Notes: generated by a model not told the origin, from the sequence alone. Counted from the stretch's first letter, positions 26,401-41,400 are shown. The stretch: 64,000 nt of DNA from Trichostrongylus colubriformis (GCA_963978905.1 OZ022258.1:57148591-57212590); one strand, 5' to 3'. Translations and numbers: made by a program.

Positions 26401-29400
26401 TGAAAAGACATGTTCCAGATAAAGTCCACTTTCATTTGCTCTTTGTCAAGGAAACCTCTACAGGAGTTGTATACTGCGTAGGATAGTGGAGGGGGTCATA
26501 CCTAGGGTTTGCGACTGTCGTATTTTTTCGATAATTTTTCTCAACTTCAGGCTTGTCCCTGCTTTGAAACAATGTCTTATGTTGTTTCGGAAATGTAATA
26601 TATCCAGATAGTTCATAGTAGTACTGAATACATTTTGGGGTCAATATGGGTCGAGGGGGAGACGAGACGCGACCACCAATTTGGAGAGGCCTGAACTTCG
26701 GCCCAAGTCTAGACACGGGAAAGGGTTTCGACGTGGTTGAAACAATTTCTATATGCAAAAGCGGTCCTCTCAGTGGTTCACTTATACGGAACTCTATCCC
26801 GTCCCTAGACTGAAGACGCCGTCAGGCTTTGCAATTTTGCGATTCTGCGTTTTAGCGAAGTTGCACATTCGTACGCGATACTACGACCTCTAGATTGTGC
26901 AATGCAGCAAAGTCGCGTGCGGAGCTGCGACACCTCATAATCGCCAAATCGTAGAATGGCAAAATCGCAAAGTCTGACGGCAGCCTTAAGCTGAGTCTCT
27001 AGTGAGCAATGGAGCACGATACGCTATCATGTGTGCACTTGTGATTTGCAAAACGTCCTCATAATTACTGGCGCCGACGTGGACCACATACCGTAAATGA
27101 TTGGTTGTATCTATCAATTAGTTGTTGAAAAACCAATACAGTTGCATTTTCTTTCAACATACGTACATGAATGGTATGTGGCCAGCGCTTCCCTTCAAAA
27201 CTGTACTACCTGATGGTCGGGCCGAAAATTGCAAAGCGTTACTCCTTGCATGATTCTATGGAGGAAATAGCGAAGAGTAGAGCAGGGAACCATTCGGCTG
27301 AGGAGCTTCTGAGCTCAACTCATCTGCCAGTTTACCAAAGGAGTTGCAAAGGAGATCGAGCCATAGGTCAACAATGAGTTCCACTCTAAACGCCTAACAA
27401 GAAGAGCGACTACCACACGCAGCTGCACCATGCTGACGTTCATCCTCGAGCATGAGCACTCGTAGTTACGTATTTTGGGAACGGATAAACCACTCGGCTC
27501 CGAGTGACGGGTGTGGCATTCCGCAGAGAACCTGAGCGCTGGTTTTGCGACCTTTGACCCCGATAACGAATGGTTTGAAAAAAATTGGCATATTTGCACT
27601 GAGTGCCGCGATTGTGTCACTGTTTAACAGGTGGCAGGGGCAAGAACTCTCGATACACTTTGTTTGATGATCTGAAACCACACGACGAACGATCGAAAAG
27701 CACTCACAAATACGCAGTTCAATTGAGAACGCGAATTGCAATCCTGAATGAGGTGGCAGTAACAAGTTACCGCGCGCGCAAAGTCCATATGATCTTTTCG
27801 TTGCTCAAAAATCACCCCGGAACTAGTTTATATAACCGGTAAACGCAACTAGACGGTAACTTTTGGGTACTACGATTCTTAAACAGATTTCTCTCGAATA
27901 TTTTTGTTACAATGAGAATTAGACACAAGGTCGTTCATGTACTGAGAAGTTGTAAGGATGTTATCTCTAGTACGCGCCATGCATTGCAAATTTGTGCAAA
28001 ACCAAAAGACTGCAAAATTAGGTGATCGCACAACTACAGGGTGTTCCAAAATTATGGGCGCTAATGTATTGCAATATTTTGCTGGTGTCAATAGAGTGAA
28101 TGAAAAAGAACCCATTCACATATACACTCACATCTTGTGTGACAAGGCACAGCATTCATGTCATGAGTTGTCCTGCTCCAACAAGAATGCAAGCTCAGAG
28201 TCTCAGCATCACTCAACTCATCACTCACGCCCTTGACAAGCAAGTTTTTCCACACATTCCTTCCCAAATGTTTCCCAGAGCTATCTTATGCGACTCCATA
28301 CTGGGATGCCTAACTCTTCAAACCTTGCTCTCGGTTGAGGACTCCGGCAAGAGATCAATGGAATCATATTTTGGGAGGTTTAACGGACGCCCTGGAAAGT
28401 GTTCAATTCGAACAAATCGGGTGAGCAGCGCTTTTGAATCAGTTTGATTCTATAAACTAAAGCGCCATGCCGCTGAACTCACAAGTATTGTTCCGGAGTA
28501 CTAGTGAGGCCAATGCTTCATTATGTTCAGCATGCGTGTTCTTCATGTTCACATCCCTCAAGCATTATGCCGAATGTCATCATTGAACCCCAAATTATTA
28601 CTGTGGCCCTCTGGCAGGTATCCAAACGTCCTATCGGCACGATATACTCTACACCTTGCTGAATGGGTAGCCTTCAACGGCTCAGCTCGTGAAAACCTTT
28701 CCGTTTGAACAAAAGTACGATGAGGTGCGCGTAACCGTTGAAGTAAGTGACCGTCAAGTCCACTAGAAAAAGTTTTGGAATCTCAAAAATATCATGAGGT
28801 TCACCCTGACAACTACGCACCCTGGTAGAGGAATCCTGTGGATTCACTCAGCAGCAAATGAAAGAAAAAGCATCGACACAATTTGTATAGAGGAATACAA
28901 AGAAACATGAACTTAGGCGCCCATAATTCTGGGAGACCGTGTAGTTGGAGGGACAGTACCTTAAGGAATACTTACGCAGCACCATAACCAAATTACCGAA
29001 TCATTTAAAAACAGAGGATTTGTTTAATTACAGAAATAAAACCTGTAATGTTATGTTGATGACCCTAAGGCGGTGAAACCAAGGAATTTCGCGGTTAGTC
29101 CTCACGTGCATCCTATACCCACAGCTCGAGAAAGGGAATTTATGACAATGCCAGAGCACAAGTTCATCCTGCAGCCTGTTCATTGCTCTTCGACTAAAAA
29201 GATCAACAAGCTCGTTAACCTCCGCTTGACACAGTGACTTCTGTGTGCAGCCGAGTCAAAAAAAACGAAGTTAATGTTTGCCATCGGCGAGAAAGAGTTA
29301 AAGATGCAAAGCAAATACTTGCTGACTCGCTTGACAGATACTATGCGTAGTATTTAAGGCAACTCAATGGGTTCAGTGCCAATTCATCAGTTCCACTGCC

Positions 29401-32400
29401 ACCACAGCTTTCGAACGCCATGTCTTCATCCAACAAAAGCCTGTAAGTCTTTCCTTCTCAGCTTTGAACTGCCATATGTTCTCCCACTGAGCAACAGGGA
29501 CAATCTTAGAAATCCGAAAAGTTTACAAACTTCGCTTATATTCCACGGGTCCTTTTCTTACTAACTTCAAATGATATTATGCTTATAAATTATTTGTGAA
29601 TATTATTATTTGTAAATTATTTCAGCGTTCTCTTCGTCGCCCTCGCCGTTCTTTGCGCTTTCGTCGCAGAAACTGAAGCCCAATATGTGAGTTTCCAGAG
29701 CGATAAAATGCATAACAATCGGTTTAGATAAAGAGATCATAGCAAAAGGATTGACATAAAAAGTCATAGCAATACCAATAATACTATATAGCAATAATAT
29801 CAGTAACTTTCAAGGTCAAAAGTAAGTAGTTATTGATTCACGCAAGTTCTCGCCTCTTGATTTGGAGCCGTCTAAATAAACACTCATGCATAGTCTTTGG
29901 TGTCGCACGCGCGCAAAATCGATACCTATGTCATAGAAGTGCGCTTACTTTTCAGTTTTCTGTTCCACATGGGTTAGCCGGGGATATGGTCTCTACCTCA
30001 AAAATCAACTTTCACAAGTAACCAACAATTAATAGTCATCATTTCAGTACTATTCGCCCTACTACAGCTACGGTTACTATGGCTATCCATCATACAGCTA
30101 TGGATATGGATACGGATACCCTTACAGCTACTATGGTTATTACGGTAAACGTGAAGCTGGATTCGGACCATCGCAGCAGCAGCAACAGCAGCAAATGCCT
30201 CAACAACAACAACAGATGCCACAAATGCAGCAGTATCAGCAACCACAACACTAGAAATTACAAAGAAAATCAATAAAATATTCCTTCCAATGGGTGTATC
30301 AGAATGAAAGTGAGCCATAATTGGTCAAAAACAAACGCGGCTATGATATGCGTCCATTTTACATTCACTGGTAATAAAGTCCCTGGATCCACGTTCCATC
30401 CACCCGGATGTGTAACAACTTGAGCATAAAATTTCGATAGCCCAATGTGACAAAGTATAAAATTTTTTTGAGCATTCTTGCAACTTTGCTTTTCCACATT
30501 CAACTCCCATACCAAAAAGTTGACCTTAGTTTTTGAGAGATTATTTTGTCATTTATATTCACTTGAATATATTTAATACAGAAATTTTCGAAAAGACTCA
30601 AAAAAGTGATTTTTTGAAATGGTAGCAAACCGAAAAAAAAATACCAGCTTAAAGTCAGCTCAGCGTGATAGACTGCAACGGTCCCCCCCCCCCCCCCCCC
30701 CCATTTACGTAGAAGCCGTGGCAGGACCGGTATTGAAGAAGGAGAAACCATAGCGTGCCACTTTTATTGTAAGCGTGAAGATTTAGCAATCAAATAAATG
30801 TTCAATAGGAATACATAGGTTCTCTTTTAAAGACACCAGAAGGGGGTAATTTTGGCTTACGGTAGAACAGACGTAGTGTGGACGAGCTTGAGTGGCCGCC
30901 ATTGCACAAACTCGCCAATTTGACGCCTTGGCATGGTGCCAAAAGAAGATGGTTCTAATATAGATTTGTTTTTTCCTTTTAGTTTAACTTTGTTCTTTCT
31001 TATATTGTTTCTAGATGTACTTACGGGTCAAATAAAGTCGGGGGGGGGGGGGGGGGTGGGGAGACGCAAAATTTTCACCCACGTCAAAGCTTCTTTCTCT
31101 TCCTAGGGTTAGGCTAAAGCAGATGAGACCTATGCTTTGACAGATGCTTTTTAATGTGGGAGGAGGGGATATCAATTTTAGCCTAAGCCTAGAAAGGGAA
31201 AGGAGCTTCGACGTCGACGCAAAGTTGCGTCTCCCCCCGACTTTATTTGAACCTTCTGAGATTTTCAGGTATAGAAATGCACAATTAAGAAGATCCATAT
31301 GTAAACAAGTAAAATATGTCACTAGAAAACAGTCTAAAGAGGAAATAATTCGAAAATGAGTTTACATCAGGCCGAAGACAAGCTTTAAAATGAACGAAGC
31401 GTGGCTCGGCCACGGAAGCTTGCAGTTCGGACGGAAGCGCGCCCCGGGGCCAAATACCGTCTCACGGCGCGTTTTTCAACGCCGGTTTCGTTACACATTG
31501 TATCTACCGAACCCATATGCTTGTTTTCAGACGCCATTGTTTTCGTAAACGTTATTCTGCCCTTGCCCCCCTCCCGGTGCCTTTAAGGTACTGTACGCCA
31601 CCCATATAAGTTTCTGGAAACTTCTCTAGAAAATTTTTGAGTTGCACTCTAGAAAACTGCTGCAACAGTCTCCTACGGCCTAATGAACGATCACACAACA
31701 ATTTGCCTACAAAGAGCTTAGGATTAGAAACGTTCTTGAAATGTACTGAATCTCCGTTTACTCCGATGAGGCTTACGATTATCGACCATTTTCATAACAA
31801 AGAAAAGATTCCCATTGAGCTCCCTGTTAGTCGAACTACCTACTACATACATACTTTGCGATATGATCTTCTGTTTTATTGTGCGCACCTTTGAGTATAT
31901 CAAAATTTCTATTTTATTGTGCGCATCTTTGAGTAAATTAGAATAAATAAATAAGTGAATAAATAAAATAAAGAGCTTTTGATGTGATTGTTCAATGATA
32001 TCTGTCGCTATTATCAAAGACAGATTGGGTGGTTTTGAGGTCATTTGGTCAATGTGCCACTTTTGTTGAGGAATTAAAGACACATCACGCGATGAGATTA
32101 GTGGCTTACTTTCGTGGGGCACGTAAGTCCTTGGATGAATGCTTAGACTGCACCTTTGTTGCTGTTGCACGGTACACCCTCACGGTATTGCGCCTACTTG
32201 ACTACAAGCAAGCCACGCTCCCAACCAAATCACACCTGGCTTCGGACGGACGAATTTCAAACGTGAAGCCCACGTGGAGAAGGAAACTTGTAATAAGTCG
32301 TCCTAGTGATGTACCACAGGGAGGTGTACTATCGCATTTGCTATTCTTAGTCCATACATATGACTTGCCCTCTTACCTGTATACCCATCCATCTATAAAA

Positions 32401-35400
32401 ATTAAGATGTATGCCGATGATGTTAAAATTTACGGAGTTCATAAAGATAATAGCCATGACAGTATTCACCAAGCCCTAACGCAGTCTATTTGCAACATGA
32501 TGAAATGGGCCTCGACTTGGGGAATACCAGTTAACTTCGACAAAACATCGGTACTCCATCTTGGGTAAGCTAGAGCGGTACCATACACCCTTCCAAATAT
32601 TACAATAGGTACCTCTCATGAAATGCGTGATTTGGGGTTTCATATTATTCATGATCTCGACTTTACGCGCCATATCGACATTATTATTCGGGAAGCTTTC
32701 ACCACTCTTTTTATGATAACTAGGATGACGTCTCTATTTTGTTAAAACTCTATAAAACATATGTTGTTCCTATACTTGAATATGGTTCGCAGATATGGAG
32801 TCCTCACACAAAGAAACTACAGGCAAAAATTGAAAGTTCAGCAAACTTTCACTAGAATCTTGTTTCATCGATGTGAACCCCAAGCCACATCGCGCTGTCT
32901 ACCTGATTATAAGGAGCGATTACATCGTTTCAAACTTAAGTCATTACTGTACAAGAGGGTATTTAAAGATATTGTGTTCTGCTTCAAGATATTGAAAGGT
33001 GAACTCAAACTAAAGCCGAGCAGATTTTGGGTTCAGGCCTAACAGGGGTCGCACCACCTCCATATCTTTACAGTGTCCTAAACTAAACGAAAATCATCGA
33101 ATGAAGGCCTTCAATTCGCTATTCTTTCGAGGAGCTAGATGGCTTCAACTGTTACTAACCGATATAGGAGTGGCGTCAAGTACCCATCCTTTCAAACGCA
33201 AATTAAGGAAAGTCGATCTACATGCCTTACTTGGTATCGAAGATTTTTAGTGATTTCAAGCTCAAGAGAGATTCCCCTTTTGTGTGTATTATGTTGCTTA
33301 ATTGTGTTTTGTTTTGCGTTGCTTCTTAATTTTCTGATTATACTGCTGTTGCTAGATGTTGAGCGCACTACAGTGCGTTTCATAATTATAAGGTCACCCC
33401 TGAATTTTAGGTTTTCTCAACAACACCCCATTAAGGAATCTTTTCAGTCTCATGGACGGATTCCTCACCTGAAATAACCCCCGCATCCGATTTTTGGATG
33501 CAGTCTCGTTTATCTTACGTTTTTAAGAGCATTTTTCGGTTTTTGCACCGTTTCATAATTATAAGGTCACCCTGGAAAAAGATAAAAAGTTGAGGCTCCA
33601 GCAAGTCTGTGAAGGTGGATATGTATTCCAAATGCATCTTCGTGATACATGCTCAATCATCTTGTGGCTAGCTGCTATGTTCCGAGAGAAAAGCCCAGAT
33701 TTTGGATTTTCGTGGTGCTAGGCTCAGTTTGAGAGTAATACCAAAAAAATCAGAAGCTTCCTGTGCTCAATTAGATAACATTTGAGTCATTCAGTGTCTT
33801 CACATGTTTTTCATGTTCTGGACTCCCACGTGAGATCATTGTCATTTACGAGAAAGGGATTTTGGGGACCACTTCCTACAGCACCCCCTTCATTAAGCAG
33901 ATTTATTTGGAGTTGAACCATTCCTTGTCTGGAACCACAGCGCGTACAGTAGTGAGGAAGAGCAGAAACATCACCAAAGAGATAATGAAGTAGTTTCCGA
34001 GGCCTACACCACACCCTGAGGTGGCACGACTTTGAGTCATAAAGTTGTTCTTGGGCACGGACTGAACAAAACTGAATTTGCATAGCAGTTGCACCCTGCA
34101 TGCGAGTAATACCATCTGAATTGTATTTTTGAGTCTAAAAATATTCTATTTGTATGGTGCTGTCTTGTAGAGGTAGTACTGGCTTGGTCGGAGAAGTGCG
34201 CCAATCTACGGGGCCTTGGCAATTTTTGTAGGAGAAGGGTGCTGGCCTGAGCTCTTTTCGGCAATGAGTTTGCATTGAACCTTGCCTCCGAAACCTGCAG
34301 AATAGACTCCTGAGGCGCTAGAAGATCCTACGAAGAAATCAGTTGCCTTTTGGAGCCGATCGGCTCTTCACAAATGCGTCTTAAAGTATGACAATGCTGT
34401 TGCTCACGTGGGTCATTCAACGTAGTTGCGGTTGAAGTCCCGAAATACGCACGCTCAGCCATGGATAACATGCAGTCATGGTCTCAGTCTTATTAGAGAG
34501 ATCTAGAAGACACCACCTCAAATATTTACCCTGATAATTGTCAATTCTGGGAAGCAAAACTGCTGAAACAGGCAATCGTTGAAGACCGGAACAATATCTG
34601 TGGTGAGGTTCCCCGAAATTTAGTTTCTAGTTCACCGAATCTGCTTGTTAATGTCGTTCTCAAACAGGAGAGGGCCACAGATTATTAGCTCCTTCGCATG
34701 CGCTGTTGACTCTAGTAAATTCTCTGTTTCTTCGGGGTGACCTTATAATTATGAAACGGCACAAAAATAAGAAAATATTCATAAAAATGTTGGGCTGAAA
34801 GCTAATGTTATAAGAAATAGTATAGGAAGGTTTTCTGTGGTGAGAAATCTATAAAAAATATTTAAAAAATTTTCGGTCAGCCGCCTCTCTTGAAAACCGA
34901 AAATTTGAGGGTGACCTTATAATTATGAAACGCACTGTATGTGTGCACAATAAAATAAATAAATAAATAAGGGAAGGTAATTCAATTTAACAACACTTTG
35001 ATGATGAAAGTAGCTTCGACGTTGGAAATTCGTTCGTCCAAAGCCCAGCGTGATTTGGTCGAATGGGCGTGGCTTGGTTGTGTTCAAGCACGCACAATAC
35101 TGTGAGAGTGCACCCTGCAGCCGCAACAAAGGTGCGGTCTGATCAGTTAATTAGCGAGGGAAGCGACCAATTAGTAATTTGCCTCACTGGCAAGGCTATG
35201 ACATGGATGAATGAGGGTCGCCTACCCAGTAGACCCAGCCTTGCCTCCCCTCCCCCTGCCCTTCTTTCGCCAAGAGAGCAGATCGAGCATGGCCATGGAA
35301 TAAGATTTGTATTTTTTCCTTGAGCTCGGTGGCGATACGACTAATATGTTTATGGTGGGATTTAGCAGAGGCAGTAGCATCACAAGGCAGAAGCTATCAG

Positions 35401-38400
35401 TGTTTATTTTCCCTTGTGTTTTACATCAGTAAGTCGAAAAAACCCTTTTTCTGCGCCCTAAACTTTGGCTATTGCGCCGGATCGGGGATAGACCTTGCCA
35501 CTAGTGGAATCGTTGAATGGCAGTCGCTAATGACTTGTTTCATAGCCACGCAAAGGTTCAATGGAAAGTCAAGGGGGAACATGTCGACGTCATTTTCCTG
35601 TTGACTTTGAGGGTAGTGTGTGTCAGTACATATGGGAAACAAGCTCCATACTTCAGGGACACCCCAACTTCTAAGCTTGTTCCCGAGTTGCTATCTTGGA
35701 GTGGGTTCCCATGTCAAACGGCGGCTGGAGTGGATTGGATCCTTGGCACTGGAAGTTAAATCAGGCGTGGGGTTGTCAATGTTGGATGACTTTTTTGATG
35801 GGTCACGCATTATTCAGTAAATAGCGAAATTTCGAGAACCTTCTAAAGATTTTCACAGCTGTGAACATTGTGATCTGAAATTTACGATGCGCACGGGTCT
35901 GTTAATCATTTAGTGTTGTGATTTTTGAATAGTTTCCATAGAGAATGAAAATGGAAGAAAGTCACTGAAGTGAATTTTAGTATCAAAGATATGCATAATT
36001 AATCTATAAATACTAAGCACACTGTGACTAAGTGGGTGATAACCTCCTGAACAGAATTAAAACAACACTTCATCCGATGCCGCTAAATTATATGCATTGG
36101 GTTTCTGGGAGATGTGAAAACAATCAAACTTTTTGACCACGCTTGTGTTGTCGAGTGACCATTCCCAATTATCACAAACTGGTACGGCATAGCAAAATAT
36201 TTGATGAGCTGCCGTTCATGACCAATCAAAACAATGCATATAAGCCAGGCCCTACAAGCGATCATTGCACCGTCACTGGTCAATCGGCAGTCGATTTAGG
36301 AGCGATATGAATTCTTCACAGCAGTGAGTTAGCCTTTCATTTTTTCATGCTGATTGGTTCGCATAAAATGGTAGCTTTTCCATACAGTAGGCCAATTCCT
36401 TGACTAACGCTGTTACGGTGCCTCAGCTTACAACACCACCAATTTGGTGTCCAGGATATTCGATTCAAAAATCTAAGAGAAACCTATTAAAATCAAAAAT
36501 GGCGCTACAACTGCGAACACAGCTGAGCACAGACACAGCTGAAAATGGCTCAACATTTCTGCGATCATTACACATTCATGTTTCACACATCACGTGAAGG
36601 TTTTTGAAAATACCATTTTTAATGCCGTTGCCATTGCTATTGGTCGTGCGAAATAGGTGATTCACTCCTGATTTCATAGATCGCCCCATACATCGTATAA
36701 CGCTATTCAAGGACTTCGTAGTGCTGATTGATGTCGATGAGATCCGATCTCATAAAGTGTGACTTCATATTATCTTTGATCAATATCCTTTTCTTATTAT
36801 TATATTATCTCATTTGAATATGAGGAGCAACGCACTCAGAATTCGGGTGTATATCGTTAGGACAGAAACGTCGCGTGGCCGTGTTCGGCACGCGATGGGA
36901 TGGTGCGAGCTATGCGTGCCGTATTGGATGGGTCCTGAAGCGATGATAGTGCTCCATGCCTCATTCTATGCGTAATCGCTTCAGGACTCAACTAATACGG
37001 CGCGCATAGCTCGCACCATCCCATCGCGTGCGCGCCGTACTAGTTGAGTCTTGAAGCGATTACGCATAGAATGAGGCGTGGAGCACTATCATCGCTTCAG
37101 GACCCATCCAATACGGCGCGCATAGCTCGCACCATCCCGTCGCGTGCCGAACACGGCCACGCGACGTTTCTGTCCTAACGATATACACCCCTCAGAATTC
37201 GTACTCCTCTGTGCATTGCTGCTTATGATCATCAAACACAGAACACTCGATTACGTGGGTTCAGCTACGCGTTCGAAGGAAGAATTATGGTTGAGGGACA
37301 ATGAGTCGAATTTTCGCGCGACCGCCCGCAGCGAGCGGCGCGGCGAGTGCGAGTTGCCTGCAGTTTCATCCGTTGAAACAGCAACAACTACAACATATGA
37401 GAACTTGCAAAGCTTCCAACATGCAATCTTCAAAGATCCCTCACGATACCCTCCCACCGCATACTGAGCGGAATTCCAACCCACTGTAGCAAGTCGTGCT
37501 GACGGCGTCACGAGTGCGACGCCCCGGAGCGAAAATTCGATAGTCGACCCCCACCCGGGAATTATAGGTGCACCATGGACGCAAGTGAAGACAAAATGGA
37601 AAGGAACGTCTGCTAGATGCACTGAAGACAAGGGCTCTTTACTAATAATGCGACAGCCAGGTATGAACACCGAGAGAATAGCCAGGAGATTCAAGAAAAG
37701 AAATCACGTCCTTTATTCATGGTTTTATAAGCTGCACAAACACTCGTTTTGTGTCAAAAGGGCGTTCAGTCGAACAATCTTAAAATGATCTTTTAGAAGC
37801 AGGCTGGTAGCGCCTACACGGCCAACACTTGGCTAGCTGCCACAGCGGCACGGATATCTACACCCATATCCCATGCAGAGCCGCTTTTTGGTGAAGCTGT
37901 TCTCAGCTGGTACACACCGGACATGTTCATCGTGTCTTTGCATACTGGCTCCTTATCTTTAAGTGGCAAATCAGTCCTCGTACTCAAAGGCACTGTCAGG
38001 GGAAATGAGAGCTGGAAACATATCCTTTGTGAAGGAATATTCCAGTCCAGAAGAGATGATTCGTGCCGATACTTGCACTTAAAGTGTGCGCCTAAAGGTT
38101 TTTGCGATCCCAAAGCACTCCAGACCTGCTACCACGCATCTGCTGAGTGTGTTGCTGCAAGGGTGAGGCAACGTCCGCAGCCGACTGAGTTGGTCCCTCG
38201 TCCGTCTGCATCTACCACAACTGGCTAGTGATATAGAGGAAGCTAAAGGGAATGAGAGGGGAGGAAATGATTTCAGGATTTCTGATTCTCGGGTTGTGAC
38301 TTTTTATTCCGCTCGTACTCTTCTGTTACACTACCGATCCCCTCGACATTCATACTCCACAATTCTTCAACTTTCTACCCGCATTACTCCCAACGATGTC

Positions 38401-41400
38401 TTTGAAACACTGCTCAAACATTATGAATATGATCAGTAATACTTTTCACTTTTTTCAGAATATTTCTTGCTTGCGTGCTCGTCTGTAGCCTACTGAAAGG
38501 TTCCACATCTCAGGTGCATAATCATTTTATTTTACGAGGAGCTCACTAGCAGAGAACATCATGCTTTCTCCTCAAGCTTAAATCCAACTTTCAGCCCATC
38601 CCGTACGACTCTTACGAATACTACGGCCCGTTACCAGTTGTACCAGTTGTGGTACCTGTGCCTGTACCGCCTCCGTTCTATGGCGGATATCAACAGTTCT
38701 TCGATGGACTGAAGAAGAGAGAAGCACGATTCGAAGCAAAGCAACCGAATCATTGAATTTTCCGTTGAATAAATTGTACAATTTCAGGAATGAGCCGAGT
38801 TTTTCGAGTTTTTCGAGTGCATGATTTGAGCGTTGTTCATGTTCCTTGCAGAAGCAGAGGATACTTTGGGAGTGTGCCGCTAGGGCAAGAAAAACTCGGC
38901 GCACATGCAATGAATGTGAGCTATGATCCCGTCATAGTTTGGTCTCAAAGAGATTGAGCCAAAATATGGCGTAGCATACCGCGTCGTCACACAAAACACC
39001 GCCTGAAGACACCGGATGGGGTAAATTTAGCAGATTGTGGAATACGAAAAGTAGCGGTGCTCCGCAGTATAACACCCTCCTCCCTGCATCTTCTCTCATG
39101 CGTCCCCTTTACGTCACTAGCCGGGAGCAGACTGCAGACGCGTGGAGAGGATAAATCAGCAGGCCGCAAACGTTGTCCCGCCCTCGCCTGTAACTCGCCC
39201 GGCTGATGAACTGCAGAACGACAAGCCGTGCTGCGGGATTGTGATAAGACCTCAGGGCGCACTTTTTTTTACCACAAGTTTCGCTACACATAACCTCTTC
39301 TGAAGTGAAAGCTTGCTTTAGGAAAGCATGTATTCCCAGTCCTCACTTTCTCCTTAACATTCCCCCCGTCTTAGAGATCCCCACCAGTATGGTCCCTACA
39401 GCTTGCACGTATCGCGCCACAACACGAGTTCCATTTTTAATAGCACACATCCCAAGTACCGTACCTAGTAGAATGGAATTGTGGTTGTTGAAGGGGCTTA
39501 GTCGAATACAGAATGTAGTGATTGTTAAAAACAAAGCGAAAGATTCTTCTGTATGTAAATTCAAACTTGAAATCAATTCTAATTCAAATGTGAAATTCCA
39601 TTTCCATCACCATTGATGGAAGGGAAAGAACTCCCATAAACCCTAGGTTCATGATTCACGGATAGGCTGCGCCTTCCTTGCGACTACTTTAGGTATAAAA
39701 GAGGTTGCAACATCCGCCTTTCGACGACAACAGCTCTAACTCTAATGCTCCGTCTGAAGGTGGGTGTGCCCGTCCTCCATGTCGGCCTGGTCCTTGAGAC
39801 TTCTGGGTAGCCTGAGTGACAGGCACCGGATTGAACGGACCCCTCTGGATCCGCACAGAGGAGTGATGTAGTTTTTCAGAATGAGACGAAAGGTAGTCAA
39901 AGTAAAGCCACGGTAGTAGAGGCAAAACAGGGAATAAGGAAGAAACCGGTCCGTTCACGTGATACGTCTAACCAAATAGTTCAAGATCATTATTGCGGCT
40001 GAAGTTAGAGTAGATGCATGCTTTCTCGTGCTTAATGTTGTCTTAAAGGAATCGTCCACGGAAAATGAGTTTTTGTGTTACCCATATATTTATGTTGTAT
40101 TTGCCTAATGTTGGCCTCATGCAAAATTTCACGCGAAAAAATGTGAATCTGGCTGAGATACAGCACCACAAAGTGCGGTCCCAGTGGGCGGGGCCTAAGA
40201 GAAAAGCCTCGTTCCGTCGTCCGCCGTGGTCGGAGACGCATCGTAGGAGCAGAAAGTTTCGTAAACAGTCCCACTATCCGTTTTCAACGGCGGCGGACCA
40301 CGGGACGAGGCTTTAACACGGAGGCCCCGCCCACTGGGACCGCACTTCGTGGTGCTGTATCTCAGCCAGATTCACATTTTTTCGCGTGAAATTTTGCATG
40401 AGGCCAACATTAGGCAAATACAACATAAATATATGGGTAACACAAAAACTCATTTTTCCGTGGACGATTCCTTTAATGAGTACAGGTGAACCACCAGAAT
40501 GTATCTGAAAAGTGATACCCTGCAGAACATGATCGGTGAGTGGATTTCAAAGTTATGTAGAAGTATTAGTAATATTGGACGTAAATACAAAGTGTCTTAT
40601 TTCACATGAGCCTTTTGGGACTCGGAGATCAGAAAATTGGAAAATTATCAATTATTTCACATGAATACATGCTTGTGTCGTTTTAGTCAGCTTTTGGAAA
40701 GAGTCCAATGTTGCTCAGTTCATTCTTTTTCATTTCAGACGCATTGTTTTGAATTTACAGTTTGACAATGTCTTTCTTTCATGAATTCTTAATCATTTCA
40801 ATTATTTCTGCACCGGCTCAAATCCACGCTTTCTTTTCCTTGCGCTGTAGATCTTGACTTAAGCTAAGGCATAAGGCGTATTCGTAGAGGTGCACAGCAA
40901 TTAGGGAAGGTGCGATGCAGAATATATAAAAGGTTAATCCTGACTGAAGACCCACACCCGTGGAAAAGTAGTGGACCAGGTCCTCTCAAGGAATCGGCAT
41001 GCTCATCACACGAGTAGGGATTGCAACAATTCAAATGAACTTCCTCATTATACATACCAGGTGTCCTAGCCACAAACTCCACCCACAGAGGCATCTTGAA
41101 GCTTCCAGGAAATTGCGGAGGAAATTCACAAAAATTATCTTACTTTCCTCATATTTACCAAGCTCTTAACGTTTTCATTCGTAAAGACACCCACCCCTCC
41201 TCTATCAGTACGGCAATTTTTTTCCCATTGCTGCGCTGTAACATGAGAGAAGTGTTCGCAAGTCCATAAAAAGCCATTTCAATACAGGTCAACCGTGCAA
41301 ACCCTGAGCCATAAGTGTACTGTTGACTTTGGCAAGTCACTTTCTCCAGCAGTTCAAGTAAACGATGTTTCACTCCTTAACGGGTGCAGCGAGCACTCCT

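Larger units (their letters stand above)
32302..34977 (+). mobile_element. 5'-truncated non-LTR retrotransposon (LINE)
   Basis: Begins abruptly inside the reverse transcriptase and ends in a (TAAA)n tail at about 34950-34970. It is bounded on both sides by halves of MITE D. It is interrupted at 33371-34937 by a Tc3-like element. The coding part looks like the CR1/Jockey group from its C-terminal layout; this assignment is tentative. Confidence 0.75.
32074..35165. repeat. MITE family D, copy 2, split by a LINE
   Basis: The left arm 32074-32301 (TTAAAGACACATCACGCGATG, GCACGTAAGTCCTTGGATG, GTGGAGAAGGAAACTTG) and the right arm 34978-35165 (GATGATGAAAGTAGC, GTTGTGTTCAAGCACGC, CTGCAGCCGCAACAAAG) align with the two halves of the copy at 16965-17437. 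The intervening 2.7 kb is the LINE plus its own insert. The outermost right end is lost. Confidence 0.75.
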
